DNA of 59,600 bases from positions 1 through 59,600 of the forward strand of contig JAJXUC010000008.1 of assembly GCA_021783435.1 (NCBI GenBank), written 5' to 3'. Position numbers and translations under genes: made by a program. The DNA comes from Pseudomonadota bacterium (GTDB taxonomy: Bacteria; Pseudomonadota; Gammaproteobacteria; Burkholderiales; Burkholderiaceae). The notes beneath the pieces are model-generated. The model had not been told where the DNA came from and did no database searches. It saw only the letters and a program-made list of their open reading frames with translations. Position 1 is the first letter of the stretch; the number at the start of each line of letters is the position of its first letter. Positions 1-8,406 of this stretch are shown here, in pieces.

Positions 1-337
1 GGTGCTGACCGGCGTTCGCATCCCCGTTCTATTGAACGACGCGCGCTGGAGTTACTACAAGTTCAATCGCAAGACCGGGGAGTTCGCCGAGGCCATCGCA
101 GCTTTCGTCGACGACCCGCGGCGCGGGGTGAGGCGCGGCGTGATCGGTGCCCTTGCCGGTGCGCCCTACGTCATCCGCGATGCCAGCCCCTTGATCGATG
201 CTTGGGACGATGCATTCGCCCACGAACAGCTGATGGCAGCCGGGTTGGAGCCGGACTCCTACGACTACAAAATTCATGCGGTGGCCTTGGCGCGAGCCGC
301 GCATGCCGTCAGAACATTTCGCGGAGTCAACGCATGA
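1..337 (+). CDS. Molybdenum hydroxylase FAD-binding subunit (CoxM/XdhB type), 3' end only
   Basis: The left edge of the window cuts this gene; about 110 C-terminal residues remain. They match the C-terminal domain of the FAD subunit of xanthine dehydrogenase/CO dehydrogenase-type enzymes, with the typical 'YYKFNRKTGEFAEA' stretch and the following VIGA segment. This subunit carries electrons between the 2Fe-2S subunit and the acceptor. Its stop codon overlaps the start of the 2Fe-2S subunit gene (ATGA), as expected for subunits of one complex. The molybdopterin subunit is not in the window and presumably lies upstream. The substrate cannot be told from this fragment; purines, pyrimidines or other N-heterocycles would fit the neighbourhood. 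Confidence 0.8.
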   Translation, partial: VLTGVRIPVLLNDARWSYYKFNRKTGEFAEAIAAFVDDPRRGVRRGVIGALAGAPYVIRDASPLIDAWDDAFAHEQLMAAGLEPDSYDYKIHAVALARAAHAVRTFRGVNA

Positions 338-855
338 CGCCCCTCGAACTCAAGGTCAATGGCAAACCCGTTTGCGCGGAGGTGGAGCCGCGCACGCACC
401 TCGCCGATTTCCTGCGCGAGAAGCTGCTCTTGACGGGAACCAATCTCGGCTGCGAACAAGGTGTCTGCGGCGCGTGCACCGTGATGATCGACGGTGTGCC
501 GACCCGCTCCTGCATCGCGTTCGCCGTGACCTGTTCCGGCGCCGATGTGCGCACCATCGAACACTTCGACAACGACCCGGTGATGCAGGAACTGCGGATC
601 GCCTTCACGGCGGAACACGCGCTGCAATGCGGTTATTGCACGCCAGGAATGCTCGCCACGGCGCGGGACATCGTCACGCGCCTGCCCGAGGCCGACGATG
701 CGCGCATTCGTCATGAGCTATCCGGCAACCTCTGTCGTTGCACGGGCTATGTCGGCCTGGTTCGCGCCATCCGCCGCGTTCTCGATGCGCGCCGCGCCAG
801 CGTCCGCGCGACACCGTGCCCAACCATGCCGGACGGTGAACATCGTGGACATTGA
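334..855 (+). CDS. Molybdenum hydroxylase 2Fe-2S subunit (CoxS/XdhC-like small subunit)
   Basis: 173 residues. The N-terminal plant-type ferredoxin domain has the Cys motif around 'GCEQGVCGACTV' and a further Cys in 'TRSC'. The C-terminal all-helical domain has 'CGYCTPGM' and 'LCRCTGY', the ligands of the second 2Fe-2S cluster. This is the small subunit of a heterotrimeric xanthine/CO-dehydrogenase-like hydroxylase. The ATG at 334 overlaps the stop of the FAD subunit gene (ATGA), which fixes the start. The last residues are Arg- and Pro-rich and overlap the 5' end of the next gene. The family is clear; the substrate is not. Confidence 0.92.
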   Translation: MTPLELKVNGKPVCAEVEPRTHLADFLREKLLLTGTNLGCEQGVCGACTVMIDGVPTRSCIAFAVTCSGADVRTIEHFDNDPVMQELRIAFTAEHALQCGYCTPGMLATARDIVTRLPEADDARIRHELSGNLCRCTGYVGLVRAIRRVLDARRASVRATPCPTMPDGEHRGH

Positions 856-1495
856 ACAGTCCTTCCACGTGCCGTTTTCGCGCGCAACCGTGTGGCGCAG
901 TTTTCAAGATGCCGAGGGTATCGTTGCTTGCCTTCCTGGAGCCTCGCTGACCGAGCCGCCCGACGACGGCAAGCTGAAACTCGTCATGGCCGTCAAGCTC
1001 GGCCCGATCGCGGCGGCGTTTTCCGGTGACGGCGAAATGACCTTGGATGACGGCACCTATGCCGGGCGTGTGACCGGCGGCGGCAGCGACCGCAAGACGG
1101 GCTCGCGCGCCAAGGGCGATGCGGTCTTTTCGTTGCATGCGGAACCGGGCGCCGGCGCGAGCGAGGCGACCAGGGTCGAGGTGCGTGTCAACTATTCCAT
1201 GGCTGGCAGCCTTGCGCAGTTCTCGCGGGGCAATCTCGTGCAAGAACTGGCGGGGCGCCTGACGCAAGCTTTCGCCGAAAATCTCCAGCGCAAACTCGAG
1301 ACCGAATCCGCCGCAGTTGCGCAGGCAGCCGGCCCGGATGTGGCGCAGCCGGATGCGATGGCGACGGTGCCGCTTACCGCGTCCGCAGTTCCGGCCGCAG
1401 AACGCGTGAATCAGCCGCTCGATCTCGGGCAACTGTTCTGGCCTTTGCTGGTGGCACGCGTGCGCAGGCTGATTTTATTCTGGCGGCGAGCCTAA
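836..1495 (+). CDS. CoxG-like SRPBCC-fold protein
   Basis: About 219 residues with a SRPBCC/START-like CoxG domain ('ATVWRSFQDAEGIVACLPGA' near the N-terminus, then GKLKL and a GEMTL strand). CoxG proteins accompany molybdenum hydroxylases; in CO oxidisers CoxG helps recruit the enzyme to the membrane. Here the C-terminus ends in a hydrophobic and Arg-rich segment (LFWPLLVARVRRLILFW), consistent with membrane association. No ATG fits the family's usual N-terminus. GTG codons at 836 and 845 are the best starts and overlap the 2Fe-2S gene; 836 is listed with low certainty. The next gene starts 10 bases downstream. Confidence 0.75.
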   Translation: MNIVDIEQSFHVPFSRATVWRSFQDAEGIVACLPGASLTEPPDDGKLKLVMAVKLGPIAAAFSGDGEMTLDDGTYAGRVTGGGSDRKTGSRAKGDAVFSLHAEPGAGASEATRVEVRVNYSMAGSLAQFSRGNLVQELAGRLTQAFAENLQRKLETESAAVAQAAGPDVAQPDAMATVPLTASAVPAAERVNQPLDLGQLFWPLLVARVRRLILFWRRA

Positions 1496-1505
1496 GGAGC
1501 CGCGT

Positions 1506-2777
1506 ATGGAGGCAATCAGCACTGGTCGCGCGCTGGCCAACCTGGAGTCGCCGGGCCTCGCCCATGCCAATGAGGAAGCGCTGGCGCGTATGGCCTTGAT
1601 CGAGCCTGCTTGGCAGGCCGTGCGGACGGCGCGCGAGGCGCTGCGTCTGCCGGACTTCACGCTCTTGCACGCGGGTCCACCATTGGCCGACCCGCGCCGC
1701 CCGAGCCCGCCACTGCTGGCCTCGGCCATTCTGGCCTGTCTGTACGAGGGCTGGGCGCGCGACGAATCCGAAGCCGAGCAAGCCATTGCCAGTGGCCGCA
1801 TCGCCCTGCGTCCGGCGCAGGAGTGGGGCGTGGTGACGCCCTTGGCGGCCGTCATCTCGCCACGCTCGACCCTGGTTGAAGTCAGCGACCTCGGGTGCGC
1901 GACAGGCACGGTCCCGCGCGCATGGTCGTTGTTGTCGAGCGGGGCGGGGCCGCAACTGCGCTTCGGAAGCCTCGACCGACGTGTCCTGGAACGCATGGCG
2001 TGGCGTGATGGGCCGCTCGCCGATGGCCTGGCCGCATGGCTGCAGATCGCCCCGATTCCACTGTGGCCCTTGGCGATCGCCGGCTTGCACAACGGGGACG
2101 ATTTGCACGCGCGCACGTCTGCCGCCAGCGCCGCACTCGTCGCGCACTTGCAGCCGATGATGCCGGGCCAGGTCTGGAGCGGGCCGGAGCCTGTGCAGCG
2201 CAAGGTTGCCGAGATGTTGTCGGGGTCTCCGCTGTTCTTCTTGACGCTCTGGATGGCCGCCTGCCATCTGCTGCTCGCCGCGGCCCACGCACCCGGCTCG
2301 ACGCTCGTCGTCGGCATGGCCGGCAATGGGCAAGACCTTGGCATCCGGCTTGCCGGCAAGCCCGAGACATGGTTCGTCACGCCGGGCGCAGCGCCCGCGG
2401 GGCCACGCCTCGATGCCGCGGGGCAGGCCGAGGCCTCGCCCGTGATCGGCGACAGCGGGGTGATCGATGCCGCGGGTTTCGGTGGTCAAGCTCTGGCCGG
2501 GGCGCCCGAAGTGGCCGAGGCACTGGCTCCCTGGCTGCCGGCGGATTGGCGCCAGCGACCTTCGACATTGCTGGCAGGACGTCATCCCAGGCTCGCCGGG
2601 CTCGGCGTTCGGTTGGCGCTGGATGCGGCTGCGGTGGGTGCGAGCGGGGTTGCGCCCTTGACGGCAATCGCCATGCTGGATGCCGCAGGCCGCAAGGGTT
2701 TTCTGGGCCGGGGCTTGTTCGTGCCACCGGTCGAAGTGTTCCAGCGGGCCGTGGTGGCCGTGCGGGGGCATGCATGA
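1506..2777 (+). CDS. DUF1116 protein (YlbE/AllG-like)
   Basis: 423 residues. The C-terminal half has the family blocks 'GMAGNGQDLGIRLAG', 'VIGDSGVIDAAGFGG' and 'GRKGFLGRGL', which I recognise as DUF1116. In E. coli the DUF1116 protein YlbE acts with FdrA and the DUF2877 protein YlbF, and the three have been linked to oxamate carbamoyl transfer in anaerobic allantoin use (established knowledge). Neither partner is visible here, so a carbamoyl- or acyl-transfer role is only inferred. The ATG at 1506 is well supported by the SD AAGGAG eight bases upstream. It lies 10 bases after the coxG-like gene and appears co-transcribed with it. Confidence 0.75.
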   Translation: MEAISTGRALANLESPGLAHANEEALARMALIEPAWQAVRTAREALRLPDFTLLHAGPPLADPRRPSPPLLASAILACLYEGWARDESEAEQAIASGRIALRPAQEWGVVTPLAAVISPRSTLVEVSDLGCATGTVPRAWSLLSSGAGPQLRFGSLDRRVLERMAWRDGPLADGLAAWLQIAPIPLWPLAIAGLHNGDDLHARTSAASAALVAHLQPMMPGQVWSGPEPVQRKVAEMLSGSPLFFLTLWMAACHLLLAAAHAPGSTLVVGMAGNGQDLGIRLAGKPETWFVTPGAAPAGPRLDAAGQAEASPVIGDSGVIDAAGFGGQALAGAPEVAEALAPWLPADWRQRPSTLLAGRHPRLAGLGVRLALDAAAVGASGVAPLTAIAMLDAAGRKGFLGRGLFVPPVEVFQRAVVAVRGHA

Positions 2778-2820
2778 GCGCTGCGCGCAGGCAAGCCGGG
2801 GCGCCCGGGTCTTGCGCCAG

Positions 2821-3612
2821 ATGTCTTGCAACATGGATCGCAGCATGACCCGACTTCACACTGTTGACCAGGCCAGAATCGACCTCTGCGCCGCGCTGCG
2901 GCAATGCCACAGGCTTGGCTGCTCGGAGGGCATCGTCAATCATTTCAGCTATGCCGTGCCGGACATGGAGGGCTATTTCCTGATCAACCCGGAAGGCGTG
3001 TACTGGTCGGAGCTGCGGGCCGCCGATCTCTTGCTGATCGACGCAAGCGGAGCCGTCGTCGAGGGGGTGCACAAGGTCGAGCCCACGGCTTTTTATATCC
3101 ACGGCCGCATCCACCGCGCCAAGCCCGATGCGCGCTGCATCTTGCATACGCATTCCTTGTATGCGACGGCGTTGGCCATGTTGGAGGCGGGCCGGCTGGA
3201 GATGGCCAGCCAGAGCGCCGTGCGGTTCCACGAACGCGTGGCCTATGACCGGCATTACAACGGCCTGGCGCTGGACGATGAGGAAGGCGATCGCCTGGTT
3301 TCCTGCCTTGGCGACAAGGACGTGTTGTTCCTGGCCAACCATGGCGTGATCGTGTGCGGTTCGAAAATCTCCTGGGCGTTCGACGATCTGTATTACCTCG
3401 AGCGTGCCTGCCAGCTTCAGCTTCTGGCACAAGGCAGTGGCCAGGCCCTGCTTGCGATCCGTCCGGATGTCGTCGCGCAGGCGGCCGCGGCCTTGACGAG
3501 TGCGCGGGAGCGCGCGCTTGCGGATCTGCACTTCGCAGCCTTGAAGCGAGAGTTGTCGAGGCTGGACCCGGGCTGGAGTCGTCTCGACGAGCCCACGCGC
3601 ATGGGCGCGTAG
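2821..3612 (+). CDS. Class II aldolase/adducin family protein
   Basis: About 263 residues. The class II aldolase/adducin fold is recognised from 'GCSEGIVNHFSY' near the N-terminus, the zinc-binding histidine pair in 'ILHTHSLYA', and 'FLANHGVIVCG'. The family includes L-fuculose-phosphate aldolase-like enzymes and decarboxylases that bind zinc. ATG codons occur at 2821, 2833 and 2845 with no clear SD, so the exact start is uncertain. It lies 43 bases after the DUF1116 gene and 41 bases before a 2-hydroxyacid dehydrogenase, suggesting that the pair processes a small hydroxy- or keto-acid released from the imported substrate. Confidence 0.85.
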   Translation: MSCNMDRSMTRLHTVDQARIDLCAALRQCHRLGCSEGIVNHFSYAVPDMEGYFLINPEGVYWSELRAADLLLIDASGAVVEGVHKVEPTAFYIHGRIHRAKPDARCILHTHSLYATALAMLEAGRLEMASQSAVRFHERVAYDRHYNGLALDDEEGDRLVSCLGDKDVLFLANHGVIVCGSKISWAFDDLYYLERACQLQLLAQGSGQALLAIRPDVVAQAAAALTSARERALADLHFAALKRELSRLDPGWSRLDEPTRMGA

Positions 3613-3653
3613 GCGGTCGCGAAGCGCCATTGCCCGAAATCCCTGGGACATCG

Positions 3654-4586
3654 ATGCCTGGAATCCTTTTTTATAGCCTTTACGACGATGCCAAGGCATG
3701 GCGCGCGCAATTCGCGCTGCATTTCCCGGGCTGGTCCTTTCACGGCTGGCCCGACGTGGAGGAGCCGGATGTCATCGACGTGGCGCTGGTCTGGAAGCCG
3801 CCACGGGGCGTCTTGAAGACGTACAGGAATTTGCGCCTGATCATCAACCTCGGCGCCGGGGTCGATGCGCTCCTGAGCGACCCCGAATTGCCGGAAGGCG
3901 TGCCCATCGTCCGTCTGAACGATCCCGGCATGGCGGCCATGATGATGCAGTACGTGCTGTTCTGCGTGTTGAATTACCACCGCAATTTTCCAGAATTCGC
4001 GCAGGCGCAGAAGCAGCGCCGCTGGCACTACATCCACCCGCGCACGGCGCGGCATACGCACATCGGCTTGCTCGGGCTGGGCACGCTGGGCGGGTTCGTG
4101 GCGACGGAACTCAAGCGCCAGGGATTTACGGTATCGGGCTGGGCGCGCACGCCCAAGCAACTCGACGGTATCCCAACCTTCCACGGCACACGGCCGCCGT
4201 GCGAATGGTTGGGGACGCTGGACATCCTGGTGGTGCTGCTGCCGCTGACGCCGCAGACCCGCGGCTTGGTCGACAGCGGGGTGCTGCAGGCGCTGCCGCG
4301 TGGCGCCAAGCTCGTCAGCGTCGGACGCGGTGCGGTGGTCAACGAGACCGATCTCATCGAGGCCATACGCGATGGCCAGATCGGCGCCGCGGCGGTGGAC
4401 ACCTGCGAGCAGGAACCTCTGCCGCCCGAACATCCGTTCTGGGCCATGGAGAACGTCATCCTCACCCCGCATCTGGCCAGCGTGGCCGTGCCGGAATCTT
4501 GCATGGCGCAGATCGTCCGCGACGTCGAGGCGGTGCGCGCGGGGCAGCGGCCGGCGCACGCCGTCGATCCTGCGGCTGGCTACTAA
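3654..4586 (+). CDS. D-2-hydroxyacid dehydrogenase, glyoxylate/hydroxypyruvate reductase A-like
   Basis: 310 residues. The NAD(P)-binding motif 'GLLGLGTLGG' lies mid-protein, followed by 'VGRGAVVNETDL', a catalytic Glu region 'DTCEQEPLP' and the catalytic His in 'TPHLAS'. The short N-terminal domain resembles GhrA, which reduces glyoxylate or hydroxypyruvate. Glyoxylate is a usual end product of purine ureide breakdown, so a role in removing a C2 or C3 acid is a reasonable inference. The ATG at 3654 starts the family's N-terminus; the SD is weak. It lies in the same run as the aldolase upstream and the folate-type protein downstream. Confidence 0.88.
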   Translation: MPGILFYSLYDDAKAWRAQFALHFPGWSFHGWPDVEEPDVIDVALVWKPPRGVLKTYRNLRLIINLGAGVDALLSDPELPEGVPIVRLNDPGMAAMMMQYVLFCVLNYHRNFPEFAQAQKQRRWHYIHPRTARHTHIGLLGLGTLGGFVATELKRQGFTVSGWARTPKQLDGIPTFHGTRPPCEWLGTLDILVVLLPLTPQTRGLVDSGVLQALPRGAKLVSVGRGAVVNETDLIEAIRDGQIGAAAVDTCEQEPLPPEHPFWAMENVILTPHLASVAVPESCMAQIVRDVEAVRAGQRPAHAVDPAAGY

Positions 4587-4609
4587 CGCATCACAAGGGA
4601 GCGACAGCC

Positions 4610-5404
4610 ATGTCCGAAAACACCGCATCACCGCCAGCCGGCGCCGCCCGCTGGGCGGGCCGCAACCGAGACAAGGACGTCTTGCGTGACAAGGTCTGGT
4701 CGGCGCTGGAGCGCACGGGGGTTGGCGTGGGGTCGGTGCGCAGCCGCATCCCGAACTTCGTCGGGGCCGACGCCGCCGCCTGGCGCCTGGCCTCTACCCC
4801 CATGTGGCGCGATGCCCGGGTCGTCAAGTGCAACCCGGACCCGCCGCAGATTCCGCTGCGCTTGCGCGCGCTTCATGCCGGCAAGCAGTTGTACATGCCG
4901 GTGCCCGAACTGCAGCGTCCCTATCCCTTCGTGCTGCTCGACCCGGTGCAACTCGCCGCGCGCCAGGTCTCCTTCGAGCTTGCCGCGACCTCGCAGGGCG
5001 GCGTGGCCCATGGGATGCCGGTGGAGTTCGAGGACATGCCCGCCCTGGATCTGGTGGTGGTGGGCTGCGTGGCAGTGACCCGCGATGGCGGGCGCACAGG
5101 CAAGGGCGGCGGATTCGCCGACCTCGAGCTGGGCATCTTCCGCGAACTTGGCAAGCTGCCGCCGCGCACACCGATCGTCACGACGGTGCATTCCTGTCAG
5201 ATCGTGGCGGCGGAGCGTCTGGTGATGCTCGGCCACGATTCGGCGCTGGACGGGATCTTCACCGAAGCGGAGAGCATCGCGACCCATACCCCCTATCCGC
5301 AGCCACGTGGCGTGGACTGGGACCAGGTCGAGCCCGACCAGTTCCGCGACATCCCCTTCCTGGCCGAACTGCGCCGGCGGATCGAGCAGGGAGGGGCACG
5401 CTGA
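4610..5404 (+). CDS. 5-formyltetrahydrofolate cyclo-ligase-like protein
   Basis: 264 residues. It contains the 'RTGKGGGFAD' loop, which corresponds to the nucleotide-binding Gly-rich loop of 5-formyl-THF cyclo-ligase (MTHFS), and an N-terminal basic helix with 'DKVWSALE'. It is longer than housekeeping MTHFS (about 190 residues) and belongs to the divergent MTHFS-domain group whose reaction is not known. The start at 4610 has SD AAGGGAG. It closes the upstream run; the sigma-54 promoter of the next operon follows 24 bases later. A formyl- or one-carbon-handling role is suggested by the family and by the formamidase gene 5 kb downstream, but is unproven. Confidence 0.75.
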   Translation: MSENTASPPAGAARWAGRNRDKDVLRDKVWSALERTGVGVGSVRSRIPNFVGADAAAWRLASTPMWRDARVVKCNPDPPQIPLRLRALHAGKQLYMPVPELQRPYPFVLLDPVQLAARQVSFELAATSQGGVAHGMPVEFEDMPALDLVVVGCVAVTRDGGRTGKGGGFADLELGIFRELGKLPPRTPIVTTVHSCQIVAAERLVMLGHDSALDGIFTEAESIATHTPYPQPRGVDWDQVEPDQFRDIPFLAELRRRIEQGGAR

Positions 5405-5427
5405 GGGGCGCCGTGCCTACAGCACTT

Positions 5428-5445
5428 TTGGCATGAGACTTGCAA
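5428..5445 (+). promoter_or_regulatory. Sigma-54 (RpoN) promoter of the nucleoside-transporter/biuret operon
   Basis: TTGGCAT-GAGAC-TTGCAA matches the -24/-12 consensus, with GG at 5430-5431, GC at 5442-5443 and exactly 10 bases between them. Transcription would start near 5455 and leave a leader of about 130 bases before the ATPase gene at 5584. Sigma-54 control with NtrC is the classical route for nitrogen-limitation genes. No upstream activator site was identified. Confidence 0.75.
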
Positions 5446-5583
5446 GGCCAAGATCATGTTCACAACCATGTATGCAAATTCGAGCGGGACGGGTGGCGCT
5501 GAGCGCCGGCTGTTTCGCCGATCGCCCGATTGGAAGCATTCGCTGGAGTCGGCGTGCAGATCGGGCGGATCGGGGCGCGTGCG

Positions 5584-7068
5584 ATGAACGTCCAGCTCGT
5601 CGGGATCCACAAGCGTTTCGGCGCCGTCCTGGCGAACGACGATGTTTCGCTGGACATCGGCGATGGCGAGGTTATGGCCCTGCTGGGGGAAAATGGCGCG
5701 GGCAAGAGCACCTTGATGAAGGTGTTGTATGGCTACTACCGCGCGGACGCAGGGCAAGTCCTGGTCGACGGGCGCGAGGCCGCCATCGCGTCGCCGCGCG
5801 AAGCGATGGCGCTGGGCATCGGCATGGTGTTCCAGCAGTTCAGCCTCATTCCGGCACTGACCGTGCTGGAGAACCTGTTGCTGGCCTATCCGGATGCGCC
5901 CATGTGGCATGGTGCGCAGAACACGGCGCGGGTGCTGCGTCTGCTGGGTGAGTTCGCCCCGGGCGTGTCAGCCCAGCGCGTGGTGGGCGAGTTGTCCGTG
6001 GGACAGCGGCAGCAGGTCGAGCTGGTCAAGGTTCTCAATCTGGATGCGCGGCTGGTCATTCTTGACGAGCCCACTTCGGTGCTGGCGCCTGAGGAGGTGC
6101 AGCGCCTGCATGGCGTGGTGCGGCAGCTGGCGGATTCGGGCCGCAGCGTGGTGTTCATCACGCACAAGCTGGAGGACGTTCGCGCCTGTGCGCACCGCGT
6201 GGCGGTGATGCGCGCCGGCCGGCTGGTGGCGCAGGCGGATGCGCGCGGCATCGACGCCGAGAAACTGGTCGCGCTCATGGTCGGCGAGACCAGCCTGAAG
6301 CCGGTGGCGAACACCGATGCGCCGCAGGGCGGACCGCCGCGGCTGTCCATTCGCCGCGTGCAGTGCCACAGCGAGACCTTGTCCCTGGAAGGCATCGACC
6401 TCGACATCGCGCCGGGCGAGGTTCTCGGCGTGGCGGGCGTGTCGGGCAACGGCCAGGATCTGCTGGCGGACGCGGTCACCGGCATGGCATCGATCAGCTC
6501 CGGGGAGGTTCTGCTCGACGGCGAGGTGCTCCACAGCAAGGACACCCGCCGTCCGCACGACCCGCGCCAAGGCTATATCCCGGAATATCCGCTGAAGAAC
6601 GCCGTGGCGGCGGAGATGAGCAATGTGCTCAATCTCGCGCTGCGGCGCCTGCAGCGCCTGCCGCTGTTTCCGGACTGGGGCGCGCAGGAAGCCACGGCCA
6701 AGACCCTGATGGAGCGTTATGACGTGCGCCCGCGCCAGGCCAGGATCGCCTCGGGCCGGCTGTCCGGCGGCAATCTGCAGAAGCTGGTGATCGCACGTGA
6801 ACTGTCCGAGCCGCGCGCCTTCGTCGTGGCCTGCTACCCCACCATGGGGCTGGACCTGCACGCCACCCAGGCCGTGTACGACGAGTTGTTCCGCCAGGCC
6901 CGCGCGGGCGCCGCGGTGCTGTGGATTTCCGAGGACCTCGACGACCTGCTGCGCTACGCCCACCGCATCGCCGTGCTGTACCACGGGCGCATCGCCGGGG
7001 TGCTCGCGGCGGGCGAAGCCGACCGCGTGCGCTTGGGGCATCTGATGACACGAGGGGCGTTGCAATGA
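5584..7068 (+). CDS. Sugar/nucleoside-type ABC transporter ATPase (double NBD)
   Basis: 494 residues with two ABC domains. The first has Walker A 'GENGAGKST' near residues 36-44, signature 'LSVGQRQQVEL' and Walker B 'LVILDEPTS'. The second has a degenerate Walker A region ('GVSGNGQD') and signature 'LSGGNLQKL', as in the RbsA/MglA and nucleoside (NupA/YufO) families. It would energise the two permeases that follow and the BMP-type binding protein. The start at 5584 was chosen because MNVQLVGIHKRF begins the first NBD; a longer in-frame reading to 5530 would cover the transcript leader. Its stop overlaps permease 1 (ATGA). Confidence 0.92.
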   Translation: MNVQLVGIHKRFGAVLANDDVSLDIGDGEVMALLGENGAGKSTLMKVLYGYYRADAGQVLVDGREAAIASPREAMALGIGMVFQQFSLIPALTVLENLLLAYPDAPMWHGAQNTARVLRLLGEFAPGVSAQRVVGELSVGQRQQVELVKVLNLDARLVILDEPTSVLAPEEVQRLHGVVRQLADSGRSVVFITHKLEDVRACAHRVAVMRAGRLVAQADARGIDAEKLVALMVGETSLKPVANTDAPQGGPPRLSIRRVQCHSETLSLEGIDLDIAPGEVLGVAGVSGNGQDLLADAVTGMASISSGEVLLDGEVLHSKDTRRPHDPRQGYIPEYPLKNAVAAEMSNVLNLALRRLQRLPLFPDWGAQEATAKTLMERYDVRPRQARIASGRLSGGNLQKLVIARELSEPRAFVVACYPTMGLDLHATQAVYDELFRQARAGAAVLWISEDLDDLLRYAHRIAVLYHGRIAGVLAAGEADRVRLGHLMTRGALQ

Positions 7069-8111
7069 AGCCGCTGCTGGCGTGGCCCTGGGCGGACCGC
7101 CTGTTCGTACCCGCGGCTGGCACCCTGGTGTTCCTGGTGCTGTCCGCCGCCTTTTTCCACTTCAACGGCTATCCACCGCTGCAGATCTTCGCGCAGATCG
7201 TGCAGGGCGCATTCGGCGGCGCATTTTCCACCAACACCACGCTGACCAAGACCATTCCCATCCTGTTCTGCGCCCTGGCCACGGCCTTGCCGGCGCGCAT
7301 GGGCCTGGTGTCGGTCGGCGCCGAAGGCCAGCTTTATTTCGGTGCGTTGACGGGCACCGCCGCGGTGCTGTCGCTCACCGCCGCACCATTCTGGGAGTTG
7401 TTTCCCGCCGCGCTGCTGCTCGCCCTGCTGGGTGGCGCGCTGTGGGGCGCCATTCCAGGGGTGTTGCGCGCGGCGCTGGGGGTGAACGAGACCATCGTCA
7501 CCATCCTGATGAACTACATCGCCATCAAACTCGTGGAATACGCGGTGTACGGTCCCTGGAAGGACAACGCCAATCTCGGCTGGCCAGCGACCATCGCGTT
7601 TCCCGACACCTCCAAGTTCCCCCCACTGAACATCGGCGCTTTCAACAGCAACTGGGCGCTGGTGCTGGCGGTGTTGCTGGCGGTGGCCTTGCATCTGTTC
7701 GTCGAACGCAGCCGCTGGGGCACCGGGCTTGGCCTGCTGCGCAGCAACCCGCGCGTGGCGCGCATGGCCGGGCTGTCCTACGCGCGTCACGCCATGGCGG
7801 TGATGGCCTTGGCCGGCGGGCTCGCAGGCTTGGCCGGGCTGGTGCAGACGGCGAATGTGCAGGGCCATCTGCAACCCGACATCTCCTCGGGTTACGGCTA
7901 TATCGGTTTTCTCGTGGCCTGGCTTGCCGGGCAGAATTTCCTGCGCATCATCCCGCTGGCGGTGATCATGGGCGGCCTGCTGTCCGCGGGTGACGCGCTG
8001 CAGTTGTTCGCGCAACTCCCGTTCGCCAACACCGTGGTGATGCAGGCGCTGCTGTTCATGAGTGTGCTGGGCGTGGGCGCCTGGCGTGCGAAGCGCAAGG
8101 CGGCGCCATGA
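7065..8111 (+). CDS. ABC transporter permease 1 (nucleoside/BMP type)
   Basis: 348 residues, very hydrophobic, with about nine membrane segments. The BPD_transp_2 signature region is around 'NETIVTILMNYIAIKLVEY', as in YufP/NupP nucleoside permeases. Start ATG 7065 overlaps the ATPase stop (ATGA), and its own stop at 8109-8111 overlaps the ATG that opens the tandem-repeat array. In the inferred ancestral arrangement this stop would have overlapped the start of permease 2 directly. The partner ATPase and the BMP-type binding protein show that purine nucleosides or related N-heterocycles are the likely cargo. Confidence 0.9.
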   Translation: MKPLLAWPWADRLFVPAAGTLVFLVLSAAFFHFNGYPPLQIFAQIVQGAFGGAFSTNTTLTKTIPILFCALATALPARMGLVSVGAEGQLYFGALTGTAAVLSLTAAPFWELFPAALLLALLGGALWGAIPGVLRAALGVNETIVTILMNYIAIKLVEYAVYGPWKDNANLGWPATIAFPDTSKFPPLNIGAFNSNWALVLAVLLAVALHLFVERSRWGTGLGLLRSNPRVARMAGLSYARHAMAVMALAGGLAGLAGLVQTANVQGHLQPDISSGYGYIGFLVAWLAGQNFLRIIPLAVIMGGLLSAGDALQLFAQLPFANTVVMQALLFMSVLGVGAWRAKRKAAP

Positions 8112-8406
8112 GTCTGCAGGGCCGCCCCAAAGACGAATTCCCTCCTGGAGGGATGGCGCGAAAGCGCCAAGGGAGCACAGTCATGAGTCTGCAGGGCCGC
8201 CCCAAAGACGAATTCCCTCCTGGAGGGATGGCGCGAAAGCGCCAAGGGAGCACAGTCATGAGCCTGCAAGGCCGCCCCAAAGGCGAATTCCCTCTCGGAG
8301 GGGCGGCGCGACTGCGCCCAGGGAGCACTCCGATGAGCCTGCAGGGCCGCCCCAAAGGCGAATTCCCTCTCGGTGGGATGGCGCGCAGCGCATGGGGAGC
8401 CGGATC
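8108..8406 (+). repeat. Four tandem ATGAG-headed repeats nested in an ATGA junction (array 1)
   Basis: Four head-to-tail units start at 8108, 8183, 8258 and 8333; lengths are 75, 75, 75 and 74 bases. Units 1 and 2 are identical; units 3 and 4 diverge. Each unit begins ATGAGYCTG, the same nine bases that begin permease 2, and ends with an SD-like GGGAG 6-8 bases before the next ATG. Each has two inverted repeats: CCCTC(C)/GGAGGG, and in units 1-2 TGGCGC-GAAA-GCGCCA. Read from 8108 the array is a 100-residue ORF of MSLQGRPK..EFP.GG.AR repeats. It closes at the TGA of the ATGA at 8407-8410, where permease 2 starts. Whether the peptide is made is unknown. Confidence 0.9.

Noticed and set aside
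8108..8406. CRISPR array
   Set aside because: Units of 74-75 bases are contiguous with no unique spacers and no cas genes nearby.
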